The notes below the pieces were generated by a model. It had not been told where the DNA came from. It ran no database searches and saw nothing but the letters and a program-made list of their open reading frames with translations. Positions 1 through 10,339 of a DNA stretch of 64,000 nucleotides are shown piece by piece (the stretch's first letter is position 1; each line of letters begins with the position of its first letter). The stretch is from an uncultured Alphaproteobacteria bacterium. Its GTDB lineage: Bacteria; Pseudomonadota; Alphaproteobacteria; RF32; CAG-239. The position numbers and the translations under genes are program-made. Location: the NCBI GenBank assembly GCA_944391405.1, contig CALXTN010000001.1, positions 68,503 through 132,502 of the forward strand, given 5' to 3'.

Positions 1-1
1 T

Positions 2-880
2 TTAAGCGGGCAGGTTAACCGTGTTATTTTACAAGCTGATTTTAAATATCGTCGTACAATTGATGATGTAAAAAATCTTTATGTAAAAAATAATTCAGGT
101 AATTTAATTAAAATAGACAGCTTTGCTGGTGTATCTACTGAATTGTCTCCAACAATTATTTATCGTTATAATCTATATACAGCTGCGGCTATTACATCTC
201 AAGCTGCTGAAGGTATTAGTAGTGGTCAAGCTATGGATACTGTTGAACAAATCGCAAATGATTATCTTCCTGATGGATTTGCTATTGATTGGACTGCTCT
301 TTCACTTCAAGAAGCAGAAACACGTGGTCTTGTTGAAGCTTTAATCGCTCTTGCCATTATTTTTTGTTATTTATTTTTAGTCGCACTTTATGAAAGTTGG
401 ATGTTGGCTTTTTCGGTTATGTTTTCTACAGTTTTTGCGGTTTTAGGAGCTTTTGTTGGTCTACATTTATTTAATCTACCTCTTAGTATTTATGCACAAT
501 TAGGTATTATTTTGCTTATTGGTTTAGCGGCTAAAAATGCTATTCTTATTGTTGAGTTTACTAAAGATTATCGAGAGCAAGGTAATAGCATTCTTGAAGC
601 GGCGGAAAAAGGTGCAGGGGAAAGATTTAGAGCTGTTTTAATGACTGCTTTAACTTTTATTTTAGGTGTATTTCCAATGGTTATTGCAACAGGCCCTGGT
701 GCAAGTTCTCAAATATCTATTGGCGTTACTGTATTCTTTGGAATGATTTTAGCTACTTTAGTTGGTATTATCTTTATTCCTGCACTTTTTGCTTTATTTG
801 AAAATATTAAAGAAATGTTTTCTCCTAAAAAAAATATTTTTCATAAAAAATCTTCCTTTAAGGAGAATAATCATGCGTAA
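2..880 (+). CDS. RND-family efflux pump inner-membrane subunit (AcrB/MexB-like), 3' part only
   Basis: The frame is open from base 2 to the stop at 880, so the gene begins upstream and only about 292 C-terminal residues are visible. They show the second periplasmic pore segment followed by a run of membrane helices typical of AcrB-type proton-driven drug or solute exporters. The run includes helix text such as [13 protein letters not shown] and the late [11 protein letters not shown] loop, both close to the family consensus. The protein would sit in the inner membrane and form a trimeric pump with an adaptor (not in the window) and the outer-membrane factor encoded immediately downstream. Its stop overlaps that start by 8 bases (ATGCGTAA), which suggests translational coupling. 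The substrate cannot be read from this part. Confidence 0.93.
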   Translation, partial: LSGQVNRVILQADFKYRRTIDDVKNLYVKNNSGNLIKIDSFAGVSTELSPTIIYRYNLYTAAAITSQAAEGISSGQAMDTVEQIANDYLPDGFAIDWTALSLQEAETRGLVEALIALAIIFCYLFLVALYESWMLAFSVMFSTVFAVLGAFVGLHLFNLPLSIYAQLGIILLIGLAAKNAILIVEFTKDYREQGNSILEAAEKGAGERFRAVLMTALTFILGVFPMVIATGPGASSQISIGVTVFFGMILATLVGIIFIPALFALFENIKEMFSPKKNIFHKKSSFKENNHA

Positions 881-2273
881 TCTTATTATATTTATTCCTT
901 TGTTTTTGCTTCAAGCTTGTCACGTCGGAGAAAATTTTTCCTTTGATTTTCCTCTAACCGATGATAGTATTAAAAAAAATTTAGAGCTATCAAATAAATC
1001 TGAAAAAATTTCTACTGATTGGTATAAAATATTTAATGATGACACTTTAAATACACTGATTCAATCAGCTTTAAATGGTAATTTATCTATAAAACAAGCT
1101 ATTCAACGATTGCAGCAATCTAGATATTCTTATTTAATCAATTCAACCACCACTCTTCCACAACTTAATGCTTCAGGAGAATATGAATTTAGTAAAGCTA
1201 GCAATACTCAGGATTATATGTATGATGTAAACGCTTTTAAAACCGGTCTTGATGCATCTTGGGAGTTAGATATTTGGGGAAAAGGAAAATATATTTCTGA
1301 ACAGTATTTTGAAATTATGCATAATGCACAATATTCTCTTGATCATCTTAAAGTATCTATTACTGCAGAAATTGTTTCGAATTATGTTAATTTACGTTCT
1401 TTGCAAGAAAAACTAAAAATTACAAAACAAAATCTATCATTGCAAAAACAAATATTAGACATTGTCATAAGTCAAAATAAAGCAGGAATTACTGATAATT
1501 TAGCTCTTAATCAAGCAGAATATACAATTGAAATAACTAAATCATCTATCCCAAATTTAAAATATCAAATCGAAAATTATAAAAATGCTTTAGCTGTTCT
1601 TATAGGTGTTGCCCCCAATTCTTTTCCTGTAAATCTTGATATCTGCAAGAAAAACATAACATCAAATACTTTTCTTTTTGATATAAAAAAATTAACTAAA
1701 TTACCTTTTAATGTTATTCGTTCACGCCCTGATATCTTAGTAGCAGAAGCTGCTTTAAAGCAACAAAATGCTGTAGTTAATCAGGCTATTACAAATCTTT
1801 ATCCTAATATTTCTCTAAAGGCTACATTTGGTTTTGTTTCGTCTAGCGGACATTCTCTTTTTAATAAAGAAAGTCAGATTTATGGTTACACTCCTGGTTT
1901 TACTCTTCCCATTTGGAATTGGAAACAGTTATCTAATAATATTGAACTGCAAAAAAGTATTAAAGAAGAGTATTTGCTTAATTACAATGAAGTTGTTCTT
2001 ACAGCTTTGACGGAAATTAAAAATGCCATTTTTGCTGTTAAAGAAACATATACAGCTAATCATTCCATCCAAAAATCTGTAAATAAAATGCATAATATTT
2101 TAAATTTATCTCAAAAAAAATATGAAAATGGTTTAATTTCTTTTACAGATGTTGCTACCGCTGAACAAAACTTGTTAGAAGCTCAATTAAATCTTATAGA
2201 AAGTAATGCTGAAATTTATAAGAATCTGACTGCTTTTTATAAATCTGTCGGTGGAGGATATTACTTTAATTAA
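873..2273 (+). CDS. NodT/OprM-family outer-membrane efflux lipoprotein (TolC-like)
   Basis: This 466-residue protein starts at the ATG at 873, preceded by an AAGGAG ribosome-binding site at 860-865. The frame is open further upstream, but this start gives a clean lipoprotein signal ending in LLQAC (Cys16). The body has two repeats of the outer-membrane efflux protein domain with long alpha-helical coiled-coil stretches. Motifs include [13 protein letters not shown] and the [16 protein letters not shown] segment characteristic of the NodT subfamily. It would form the trimeric outer-membrane channel for the RND pump encoded just upstream. Family assignment is firm; the exported substrate is unknown. 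Confidence 0.93.
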   Translation: MRNLIIFIPLFLLQACHVGENFSFDFPLTDDSIKKNLELSNKSEKISTDWYKIFNDDTLNTLIQSALNGNLSIKQAIQRLQQSRYSYLINSTTTLPQLNASGEYEFSKASNTQDYMYDVNAFKTGLDASWELDIWGKGKYISEQYFEIMHNAQYSLDHLKVSITAEIVSNYVNLRSLQEKLKITKQNLSLQKQILDIVISQNKAGITDNLALNQAEYTIEITKSSIPNLKYQIENYKNALAVLIGVAPNSFPVNLDICKKNITSNTFLFDIKKLTKLPFNVIRSRPDILVAEAALKQQNAVVNQAITNLYPNISLKATFGFVSSSGHSLFNKESQIYGYTPGFTLPIWNWKQLSNNIELQKSIKEEYLLNYNEVVLTALTEIKNAIFAVKETYTANHSIQKSVNKMHNILNLSQKKYENGLISFTDVATAEQNLLEAQLNLIESNAEIYKNLTAFYKSVGGGYYFN

Positions 2274-2726
2274 TCATGGATATGTACTATCTAAAGGCGC
2301 ATCTTGGTTCACGCTTTGTGGTTTATAAACAAATAAATTTGTTGTTCCAGGAATATCTGTCGTTCTCTCTACATATCCTTTTTTGAGCATACATTTTTGA
2401 TATTTTCTTGGACTTGCATCCGTATCATCTCTTACAGAGTTTACTAATATTGGCATTGCTCCAGGATAAGGCACAAAACTAGCCCATATACCATGTTCTT
2501 TATGCCATTTTACCACGATATTGTATCGTTGTTCTTCTGTATAAAACCAACTTCTAAAATTTGGAAAAAATTTAAATGCTTCTGCTTCTCTCATACATTC
2601 AGAGTGATCTCGGGCAAATTTTCCTCCACCTGTATTATATCTATCCCAATGAAAAACAACTTGTCCTTGTGTTGTGGTACAAGAGGTTAAAAATAAAATA
2701 TATAGCAGTAGATACAACTTTTTCAT
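2274..2726 (-). CDS. Small lipoprotein of unknown function
   Basis: The 150-residue product has a lipoprotein signal peptide with lipobox LTSC (Cys16), so it is probably anchored in the outer or inner membrane facing the periplasm. I do not recognise a family. It is rich in aromatic and charged residues and has two further cysteines in HSECMREAEAF and KYQKCMLKKGY; this spacing recalls small structural envelope lipoproteins. Its stop abuts the stop of the convergent efflux gene with no spacer. Only 2 bases separate its start from the end of the GST-like gene upstream, so it is probably the last gene of a minus-strand operon. Confidence 0.8.
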   Translation of the reverse strand: MKKLYLLLYILFLTSCTTTQGQVVFHWDRYNTGGGKFARDHSECMREAEAFKFFPNFRSWFYTEEQRYNIVVKWHKEHGIWASFVPYPGAMPILVNSVRDDTDASPRKYQKCMLKKGYVERTTDIPGTTNLFVYKPQSVNQDAPLDSTYP

Positions 2727-2728
2727 TA

Positions 2729-3394
2729 TTAAAAATCCAAATTTGCATAGTTGTTTGATGGAGGTATTCCTCTAATATTATCTCGTAATATTTCTTTAAA
2801 ACTTGGTCGAGATTTTATTTTAGCATACCACAATTTTGCATTTTTATATTCTCCCCAAGGAATATCTCCAAGATAATCTATGATTGATAAATGAGCTGCG
2901 ACAGTTAAATCTGCTAAACTTATTTCTTTTCCTGCTAAATAATTATTTCTATCTGCTAAATAATCTATATATTCCATATGAAATTTCAGGTTATTTAATC
3001 CGGCTTTAAGCACCTTTGAGTTTGGTGCTTGCTTATACTGGAAACGTTTGATGATTTTCTCTGCTACTATATATTTATATACTTCATTATAGAACTTTGT
3101 ATCAAACCAATCCATAATCCTTCTAATTTCCGCTCGTAATATTAAATCTTCCGGTAATAATTTATATTGAGGATTACTCTCTTCTAAATATTCTGTTATG
3201 GCGTAGTTGCCTGCAATAACTTTACCGTCAAAGACTAATATTGGAAGATCTCCACTAGGATTTATATCTAGCATTTCTTGAGATAATTTCCATGGTTCTT
3301 CCTCTTTTAAAACAAAAAGCATTTTTTTCTCAGCCATTATCAAACGAATTTTCCGTGATTGTGGTGATATGCTATGATGAACTAAAAGAACCAT
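2729..3394 (-). CDS. Glutathione S-transferase family protein
   Basis: This 221-residue protein has the two-domain GST layout. An N-terminal thioredoxin-like fold (about 1-80) contains HHSISPQSRKIRL, NPSGDLPILVFDG and the glutathione-binding NYAITEYLEES segment. An all-helical C-terminal domain (about 90-205) contains the N-capping-type motif ISLADLTVAAHLS. A GGGAGAA ribosome-binding site precedes the start. It belongs to the broad bacterial GST group resembling stringent-starvation or beta-class enzymes; the acceptor substrate is unknown. It sits 55 bases after a solute-binding protein gene and directly before a small lipoprotein gene on the same strand, a mix that gives no clear functional clue. 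Confidence 0.88.
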   Translation of the reverse strand: MVLLVHHSISPQSRKIRLIMAEKKMLFVLKEEEPWKLSQEMLDINPSGDLPILVFDGKVIAGNYAITEYLEESNPQYKLLPEDLILRAEIRRIMDWFDTKFYNEVYKYIVAEKIIKRFQYKQAPNSKVLKAGLNNLKFHMEYIDYLADRNNYLAGKEISLADLTVAAHLSIIDYLGDIPWGEYKNAKLWYAKIKSRPSFKEILRDNIRGIPPSNNYANLDF

Positions 3395-3449
3395 TTTATT
3401 TTTCTCCCTTTTGCTGTATGTTATATTTCTCTTTTTTCTTTTTCAAGCA

Positions 3450-4412
3450 TTATTCATTTGTTTTTTCGGTTGGTAGTTGTTCTGAAGAAATATCTATATT
3501 TTTTTCTTGTTGGTATTCTTTGGGCCCAACGTTTATATATGTCGGAGGAACTATTCCTCGAGTATTTTCTTTATATATTTGTAGTAATTCATTCATCCCT
3601 TCTTCTTTTGCTTTAGCATAAGAGGCACTTTTTAAATATTTTTTTAAATAGGCTATTCGTGGATGATTTGCAACTTCCGGTGTTACTCTAAAAAACATAG
3701 GTATTTTCCATATAGGATTAGTGCTGTACGCTACATAATCATGTATGCCTAATTTGTATAGTTCAATTTGACTAGGATAATAACTAGCTACAACATAATC
3801 TATTTCACCTGTTAGCAACTTTTTATAAGCCTCTGGAAAATCTTTTACTTTTTCAATTCCAAGTTTTGCAAAATCTTTTAGCACAAAGCTAGAAAAATAA
3901 TCTTGAGAAACGTAAACTCCCTTATAGTTCTTTAATTCTTCTTTTGTTTTTAAAGAAATTGTTGTTTGTAAAGGGGTTATGATATGAATGTTGTTTTCAA
4001 AAAATGATGGATATATGTATTGGTTTTTTGAATATGGAATATTTTCATAATAACTTGCAAACACTCCTTGTATTTCACCTATATTCTTTTCAAAATTATC
4101 TATCATTTGAGCATAATCTCTTAGTGGATATTTTAATATTATAACAATATGCTCTTTCTCTGCTAAATCACTAAATATTTTTTCAAAAACTGAACCCAAA
4201 CGACTTGATGACCATGGAAAAATATTCGGATTTGCTAATAATTCTATATCAAAACGATCCCTCCAATCATATCGGTGCGCACTACCTGTATATTGTGGTT
4301 CACTATAACCATTTTCTTTCCATCCAACCATTTTTATTATTTTTTCTGCGGCTTGAATATTTGTACACATTAATGTTGCAAGAGCTAACGTCATACAGAA
4401 TATTTTTTTCAT
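3450..4412 (-). CDS. Periplasmic solute-binding protein, family 3-like
   Basis: The 320-residue product begins with a Sec signal peptide ending TNIQAA. The mature part has a PBP type-2 organisation: an early segment naming a conformational pocket (residues 35-75), a hinge region with LKTKEELKNYKGVYVSQ, and AYKKLLTGEIDYVVASYYPSQ, which is the usual family-3 second lobe. It resembles polar amino-acid-type binding proteins, but no permease or ATPase gene lies nearby, so it may be an orphan receptor or serve a transporter elsewhere. The C-terminal 30 residues are polar and probably disordered. A GAGGAAA site precedes the ATG. It is divergent from the FlhG-like gene at 4527. Confidence 0.75.
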   Translation of the reverse strand: MKKIFCMTLALATLMCTNIQAAEKIIKMVGWKENGYSEPQYTGSAHRYDWRDRFDIELLANPNIFPWSSSRLGSVFEKIFSDLAEKEHIVIILKYPLRDYAQMIDNFEKNIGEIQGVFASYYENIPYSKNQYIYPSFFENNIHIITPLQTTISLKTKEELKNYKGVYVSQDYFSSFVLKDFAKLGIEKVKDFPEAYKKLLTGEIDYVVASYYPSQIELYKLGIHDYVAYSTNPIWKIPMFFRVTPEVANHPRIAYLKKYLKSASYAKAKEEGMNELLQIYKENTRGIVPPTYINVGPKEYQQEKNIDISSEQLPTEKTNE

Positions 4413-4526
4413 TTTTTCCTCATTATAAACAAAAAGAATCTTTATTTGTTTAAACTATAATGTTATTATGTTAAAAAATGATTTATCTGTTTTTTATTTA
4501 GTTTAATATATGGTTTTAAACTTTCT

Positions 4527-5345
4527 ATGGATAAGCAATTGACTGATGATGCTAATGTAATATACCAAAGTTTATTTTTAAGCAAAGGAATGCCTAGAAA
4601 TATATCTATTATTATTTCGGGAGCGGAGAGAATCGGCTCTTCTTGGTGTTCCTTGACTTTAGCTCATGCTGTTAATCTTGGAAGAAAAAAAGTTTTATTA
4701 GTTGATGGAAATGGTAAATTTTCAAATATTGCTTCTTATCTTGTTTTGCAAAATACAAAAAATATTGAAGACTATATAAAAGGGAAAAAGACGCTTAATC
4801 AACTTGTTATTCCGTATAAAAATAAAAATTTTCATATTCTTATGGCTCAGCAAGGTAATAACTATCTTTCAGAACTACCTTTAGGGCGTGTTCAAATTTT
4901 TGCAGAAGATTTACAAATCCTTTCTGAAAATTATGATTGTACTATTATTGATATTGGTACTGAATTGAATTGTAAAAATTTGAGCCTTTGTCAAATTGCT
5001 GATAATATTTTAATCATGTCTTCAGAAAATAGTGCTGACTTAATTAAAACCTTTGAGCTTATTAAATTTTTGAATAATATAAATATTGATGCTAATTATA
5101 ATTTAATAATTAATCGAGTAAATTCTTTCGAAGATGGTTATAAGAGTTATGATAAACTTAATAAGGCTTCTGATAGATTAGGCTTAAGGTGTCCGGAATT
5201 ATTAGGAAGTATCCGTATAGATACAAGAATTCGTGATACTATTCGTAATAAAGAGTTATTATTGTCTCGTTATCCAACATCTGAAGCAGCTTTGGATATT
5301 TGTCATATTGCAAAAAAACTATATCAGGGGATATTACATGAATAA
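4527..5345 (+). CDS. FlhG/MinD-like P-loop ATPase homologue with degenerate Walker A
   Basis: The 272-residue protein follows the FlhG/MinD fold: KKVLLVDGNG (Walker A' region), YDCTIIDIGTEL (Walker B), the IMSSENSADLIKTFELIKFL helix, and a C-terminal LLSRYPTSEAALDICHIA block typical of FlhG. The Walker A loop is eroded. Where the family has SGKGGVGKT, residues 31-39 read SGAERIGSS, so both the signature lysine (Ala33) and the P-loop lysine (Ser38) are missing. The usual VDxD of Walker A' reads VDGN. ATP hydrolysis is therefore doubtful, although nucleotide or partner binding may persist. Its stop overlaps the next start by 8 bases (ATGAATAA), linking it to the J-domain protein. No flagellar genes are in the window. 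Confidence 0.78.
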   Translation: MDKQLTDDANVIYQSLFLSKGMPRNISIIISGAERIGSSWCSLTLAHAVNLGRKKVLLVDGNGKFSNIASYLVLQNTKNIEDYIKGKKTLNQLVIPYKNKNFHILMAQQGNNYLSELPLGRVQIFAEDLQILSENYDCTIIDIGTELNCKNLSLCQIADNILIMSSENSADLIKTFELIKFLNNINIDANYNLIINRVNSFEDGYKSYDKLNKASDRLGLRCPELLGSIRIDTRIRDTIRNKELLLSRYPTSEAALDICHIAKKLYQGILHE

Positions 5346-6486
5346 TAGATTTAAATATGATAGCTTAGATTATTATCAACTATTGGGGTGCTCTTTTTCT
5401 TCTTCGGAAGATGATATTCGTCAAAAATATCGCGATTTAGCTAAATTCTGGCATCCGGATCACAATACTGATCCTAGAGCAGTTGATATGTTTCAGAAAA
5501 TTTCTGTTGCTTATGATATTTTAAAAGATGCTAAGTCTAAATTAAGATATACCCTGCTTTCTATTATTTATAATACTCAGAACTTTCCCGATATCTCTGC
5601 TCTTTGTACCTTAAAAAATATGCATGGGCAAGATGATGTTAATTTAAGGGCAATTCATCTTGTTGAAGTCACGGGAAAATTTATCGGTCATTCTAAAATC
5701 GATAAAATTTATTATTGCAACCCTTTGGAGGCTGCTCATGTTGTCAAACAAATCACAAAGCATAACTGGTTTTATGGCTTTTGGGGAATTAGTGCTTTTT
5801 TTGTAAATATGTGGGCGATATTTCGTAACTTTTTTGCATTTAATAATAAAAAAGATAATCTTTTTCTTTGTATCCATAATGCTCTTGCTTTTGAAAGCGA
5901 TAATAAATACCAAGAAGCTTTAACTTGTGCTTTAAGAGCTAAGGAGTTTGCTCATAACGAAGAACTTCCGTTCATTAATCTTTATATTCAACATTTGGGT
6001 AATTACTCACCTTTAACTATAAAAAAATGGAATTTAAATAAGCTTAAAAGAATTCAATTACTTTATCCCTTTTTGCTACTATTACTTATTTCATGTCTTT
6101 ATAGTTATCTATACTTGAAAAAACTTCAAGATACAGAAAAAACTTCTATTAGTGTAAAAGAAGTTGTTGTTTTTAAGGATGGGCAAAAAACATTTAGCGA
6201 TGTTGCTGTTGCAAGAATCTTTGATATTCCTGTTGACGTCCATGATAAACAGAAGCTTTATTATGTTATACAAACCACTCAAGCTATGCATGGTGCTGAT
6301 AGTAGTTTTGACGTATATGGAACTATTGAAAAAGGTACGACCGTTAGACTTACCGGATATTCTTCTAATAAAAAATGGTATCGAGTTATGTTTGATAATG
6401 GTGAAATGGCTTTTATCGAATCTGATAAATTACAACAAGGAATCGGCAATAAGATTCCTTTATGGAGTAAAATTTATAAGGAATAA
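5338..6486 (+). CDS. Membrane-anchored J-domain protein with C-terminal SH3-like domain
   Basis: The frame is open upstream, but the ATG at 5338 puts a canonical J-domain at residues 10-75, with the HPD triad at 39-41 that stimulates DnaK ATPase. Residues 100-245 hold a hydrophobic stretch (WFYGFWGISAFFVNMWAIF) and TPR-like helices. A single strong membrane helix lies near 250-268. The last 70 residues resemble a bacterial SH3 domain (GTIEKGTTVRLTGYSS followed by KWYRVMF and GEMAFIES). Topology suggests a cytoplasmic J-domain and an extracytoplasmic SH3 domain that could touch peptidoglycan. It is translationally coupled to the FlhG-like ATPase. I know of no named family with this exact combination. 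Confidence 0.85.
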   Translation: MNNRFKYDSLDYYQLLGCSFSSSEDDIRQKYRDLAKFWHPDHNTDPRAVDMFQKISVAYDILKDAKSKLRYTLLSIIYNTQNFPDISALCTLKNMHGQDDVNLRAIHLVEVTGKFIGHSKIDKIYYCNPLEAAHVVKQITKHNWFYGFWGISAFFVNMWAIFRNFFAFNNKKDNLFLCIHNALAFESDNKYQEALTCALRAKEFAHNEELPFINLYIQHLGNYSPLTIKKWNLNKLKRIQLLYPFLLLLLISCLYSYLYLKKLQDTEKTSISVKEVVVFKDGQKTFSDVAVARIFDIPVDVHDKQKLYYVIQTTQAMHGADSSFDVYGTIEKGTTVRLTGYSSNKKWYRVMFDNGEMAFIESDKLQQGIGNKIPLWSKIYKE

Positions 6487-6503
6487 ATAATAAAGGAAAA
6501 TAA

Positions 6504-7634
<1,131 letters not shown>

Positions 7635-7661
7635 TTATTAAATCATTTGGGAGAACAAGTT

Positions 7662-8615
7662 ATGACTGTTAAAAAAGCTACTAATAAAAATGATGATTTG
7701 CTTTCTGCTTTTTTAAAAGAAAATAAAAAAGATGGTATTAGAGTTTTTGTTGCTGGCGGTTCTAGAGGTGGTCATAACCCTGTTTATGTCAAGGAAGCTT
7801 ATACTCTTGGTAAAAAAATTGTCGAAATGGGATTTAAATTAGATTTTGGTTTATCTAATGCGGGTATTATGGGAGCTGTTGCTAAAGGCGTTATGGATGC
7901 TTGGAATAAAAAACAACATTCTGCGAATCCTGATTTTCCAATTCAAGGTATAACTACTGAGGAGTATTACAAACTTTATGATTCCGATGATGCAATGCTT
8001 AAACATATTAATGTTATTTTTGCAAAAACATTGGAAGAGAGAAAAAGGCGTTTATTAAATGCTGATTTTGTTGTTTTTGCTCCGGGAGGAGTTGGAACTT
8101 TAGATGAACTTGCATATGATTGTGTGGCTATGCAAGATGGACTTTTGCAAAAAAAGCCTTTTATTCTTTATAACATTAGCGGGTTCTTTCATCATTTACT
8201 AGAATTCCTAAAAGCTATATCTAATAAAGGATTTTCAGATCCTGTTCCTTTTGTGGTTGTTGATAATGATTTTGAACTAGAAGTTGCATTTAGTTTGTTA
8301 AAAAATCGCTATTACAAATGTGAAGAAAACGGAGGCGTTTATGATAATACACGTCAATTAGTTTATGAACTTCCTTATTTTATCCAACAACGCCTTAAAA
8401 CAGGAAAGGACGTTGTAGATATTATTCGTGAAGTCTGTAGCATTCGTGGGTTAGGTGATGATGAAGAGAAGGTTGCTCTTGATAACGATATTGAAACAGC
8501 TTATTTAGAAAAAGAGATTGAACGTATGTATGATAGATTAGCTAAGACCGGACGAGATACTTCTGTGGTTAGTTATAAACTTTCACGACTTAAAAGAAGA
8601 CAAGGAAAATTATAA
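7662..8615 (+). CDS. LOG-family (lysine decarboxylase-like) nucleotide phosphoribohydrolase, long form
   Basis: I take the ATG at 7662, which has GGGAG 8-9 bases upstream; a TTG at 7647 is less likely. The 317-residue product has the Rossmann-like LOG fold with FVAGGSRGG (28-37), the active-site PGGVGTLDE (141-149) and the nearby basic ERKRRLLNADFVV helix. LOG enzymes remove ribose 5-phosphate from nucleoside monophosphates, classically giving cytokinins; many bacterial members have unclear substrates. Typical members are about 190 residues. This one has around 80-100 extra residues at the C-terminus, charged and probably helical, with no motif I recognise. Confidence 0.88.
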   Translation: MTVKKATNKNDDLLSAFLKENKKDGIRVFVAGGSRGGHNPVYVKEAYTLGKKIVEMGFKLDFGLSNAGIMGAVAKGVMDAWNKKQHSANPDFPIQGITTEEYYKLYDSDDAMLKHINVIFAKTLEERKRRLLNADFVVFAPGGVGTLDELAYDCVAMQDGLLQKKPFILYNISGFFHHLLEFLKAISNKGFSDPVPFVVVDNDFELEVAFSLLKNRYYKCEENGGVYDNTRQLVYELPYFIQQRLKTGKDVVDIIREVCSIRGLGDDEEKVALDNDIETAYLEKEIERMYDRLAKTGRDTSVVSYKLSRLKRRQGKL

Positions 8616-8632
8616 TCGAATTTATCTTTGAA

Positions 8633-10330
8633 CTAAGCTATTTCTTTCTCAAGTATTTCTAATTTTTTATCCTTATTTATCAACACTTGTGCCGCTGCTC
8701 GTGCTTCTTTTGTTATTTTTTCACCGGCAAGCATACGAGCTATTTCTTCTATTTTTCCCTCAAAGTTTAATCTTTTCAAGCTTGTTGTTGTTTGGTTATT
8801 TATTGTATTTTTCTCAACCTTAAAATGCTCATCACTAAAGGCAGCAACTTGAGGGGAGTGCGTTACAACCATAGCTTGAACTATTTTTCCTAGTCGAGAT
8901 AAACGTTCTCCAACTGCTTCTGCTGTTGCTCCTCCTATTCCTGTATCTATTTCATCAAAAACAAGTGTTTCTTGACTGGAATTTTGAGCTAAATTTACTT
9001 TTAATGCCAGCATAAAACGAGATAATTCACCTCCAGATGCTATTTTATTTAATGCCCCCATTGGAGTGTTTGGATTGGTAGATACCTCAAAACACACGGC
9101 ATCCCACCCTTTTTCTGACCACTGATTTTCATCTTTTAATGTTATCTTTGTTTGAAAAATTGCTTTTTCCATTTTTAATGGTGGCAATTCTTTCATTATA
9201 TTTTTATCTAAATTCAGAGCTATCTGTTGTCTTTTTTCACTTAACTTACTGGCGGCATCAATATATTTTTCGCGTAATATTTTGGCTTCTGCGGTTAATT
9301 CTTGTAAGTCATCTTCTCCTTTTTGTAATGTATGGAGCTCTTGTAGTAATTCCTCTAACTTTTCAGGAAGTAAGTCTATTTCTGTTTGATGTTTCCTTGC
9401 TATATTTCGTAGTGCAAACAGCCTTGTTTCTATGGTATCAATTTCATTTTGATTCAAACTTATGTCCGCAGAATTAGATTCTATACCTTCTACTGCCTCA
9501 TTTAAGCTGTACAGCGCTGTTTCAATGTTTTGTTCTATATCTGTATATTTACCATTTACAATTTCGTTAGCTCTGGATATGGCATTTTGCGCTTTGGCAA
9601 TCTGGTCCAATACGGACATTCCTCCATTCAAATATGAATATGCCATATTTAATTTTTCAATAATTTTTTCTGCATTCATCAGTTCATTACGCCGGTTACG
9701 TAATCTTTCCTCTTCACCTTTTTGTGGAGCTAATTTTTCTAGCTCTTGCACCCAATGTCTAAGATTTTCTTCATCTTCTTTTGCTTTATTTAGAGCTTTT
9801 TCTTTTTCTACTAGTAATTCTGTTATTCTTTTATATTTAAAATAAGCATCTTGCGTTGCTACAATTTCTTTCTTGTATTTGCCATAATTATCTAATATTT
9901 CACAGTGAGTTGACGGATTGAGTAAACCTTGATTATCGTGTTGTCCATGAATTTCAATTAAGTTTGCGCCGATTTCTTTTAGCAATTTTAATGTTATTAT
10001 TTGATCATTGAAAAGTATTTTTCCTTTTCCTTCTGCGGTAATAGTTCTCTTGATAATTATATCTCCATCTATCTCTAGATCATAATCTTTTGCTATTTCA
10101 TATATTTTATTATCTGGTTGAATTTCAAACACTCCAGTTACAGATAGTTTATCTGTTCCAACTCTTACTAACGATGATTCAGAGCGATTTCCCAATAACA
10201 ATCCTAAAGAATCTAAAAGTATTGACTTTCCGGCTCCGGTTTCTCCACTCAAAACCGTTAAACCTTTTTTAAAATCTATATCCAGACTGTCAATTAAAAC
10301 GACATTTCTTATTGATAAGGTTTTGAGCAT
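8633..10330 (-). CDS. recN: DNA repair protein RecN (SMC-like ATPase)
   Basis: The 565-residue protein has the RecN architecture: an N-terminal Walker A, GETGAGKS (residues 29-36), then a long antiparallel coiled coil, then the signature GGELSRFMLALK, Walker B LVFDEIDTGIGG and the H-loop VVTHSPQVAA. RecN gathers DNA ends at double-strand breaks and helps RecA-dependent repair. It is in the expected length range. It starts 9 bases after bamD, and the order lpxC-bamD-recN is a common alphaproteobacterial arrangement. The AAGGA ribosome-binding site is about 14 bases from the ATG, rather far. Confidence 0.97.
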   Translation of the reverse strand: MLKTLSIRNVVLIDSLDIDFKKGLTVLSGETGAGKSILLDSLGLLLGNRSESSLVRVGTDKLSVTGVFEIQPDNKIYEIAKDYDLEIDGDIIIKRTITAEGKGKILFNDQIITLKLLKEIGANLIEIHGQHDNQGLLNPSTHCEILDNYGKYKKEIVATQDAYFKYKRITELLVEKEKALNKAKEDEENLRHWVQELEKLAPQKGEEERLRNRRNELMNAEKIIEKLNMAYSYLNGGMSVLDQIAKAQNAISRANEIVNGKYTDIEQNIETALYSLNEAVEGIESNSADISLNQNEIDTIETRLFALRNIARKHQTEIDLLPEKLEELLQELHTLQKGEDDLQELTAEAKILREKYIDAASKLSEKRQQIALNLDKNIMKELPPLKMEKAIFQTKITLKDENQWSEKGWDAVCFEVSTNPNTPMGALNKIASGGELSRFMLALKVNLAQNSSQETLVFDEIDTGIGGATAEAVGERLSRLGKIVQAMVVTHSPQVAAFSDEHFKVEKNTINNQTTTSLKRLNFEGKIEEIARMLAGEKITKEARAAAQVLINKDKKLEILEKEIA

Positions 10331-10339
10331 TGTTTGATA

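Noticed and set aside
3292-3621. Plus-strand frame across the GST and solute-binding genes
   Set aside because: A shadow of two well-supported minus-strand genes, Phe/Ser-rich with no family features.
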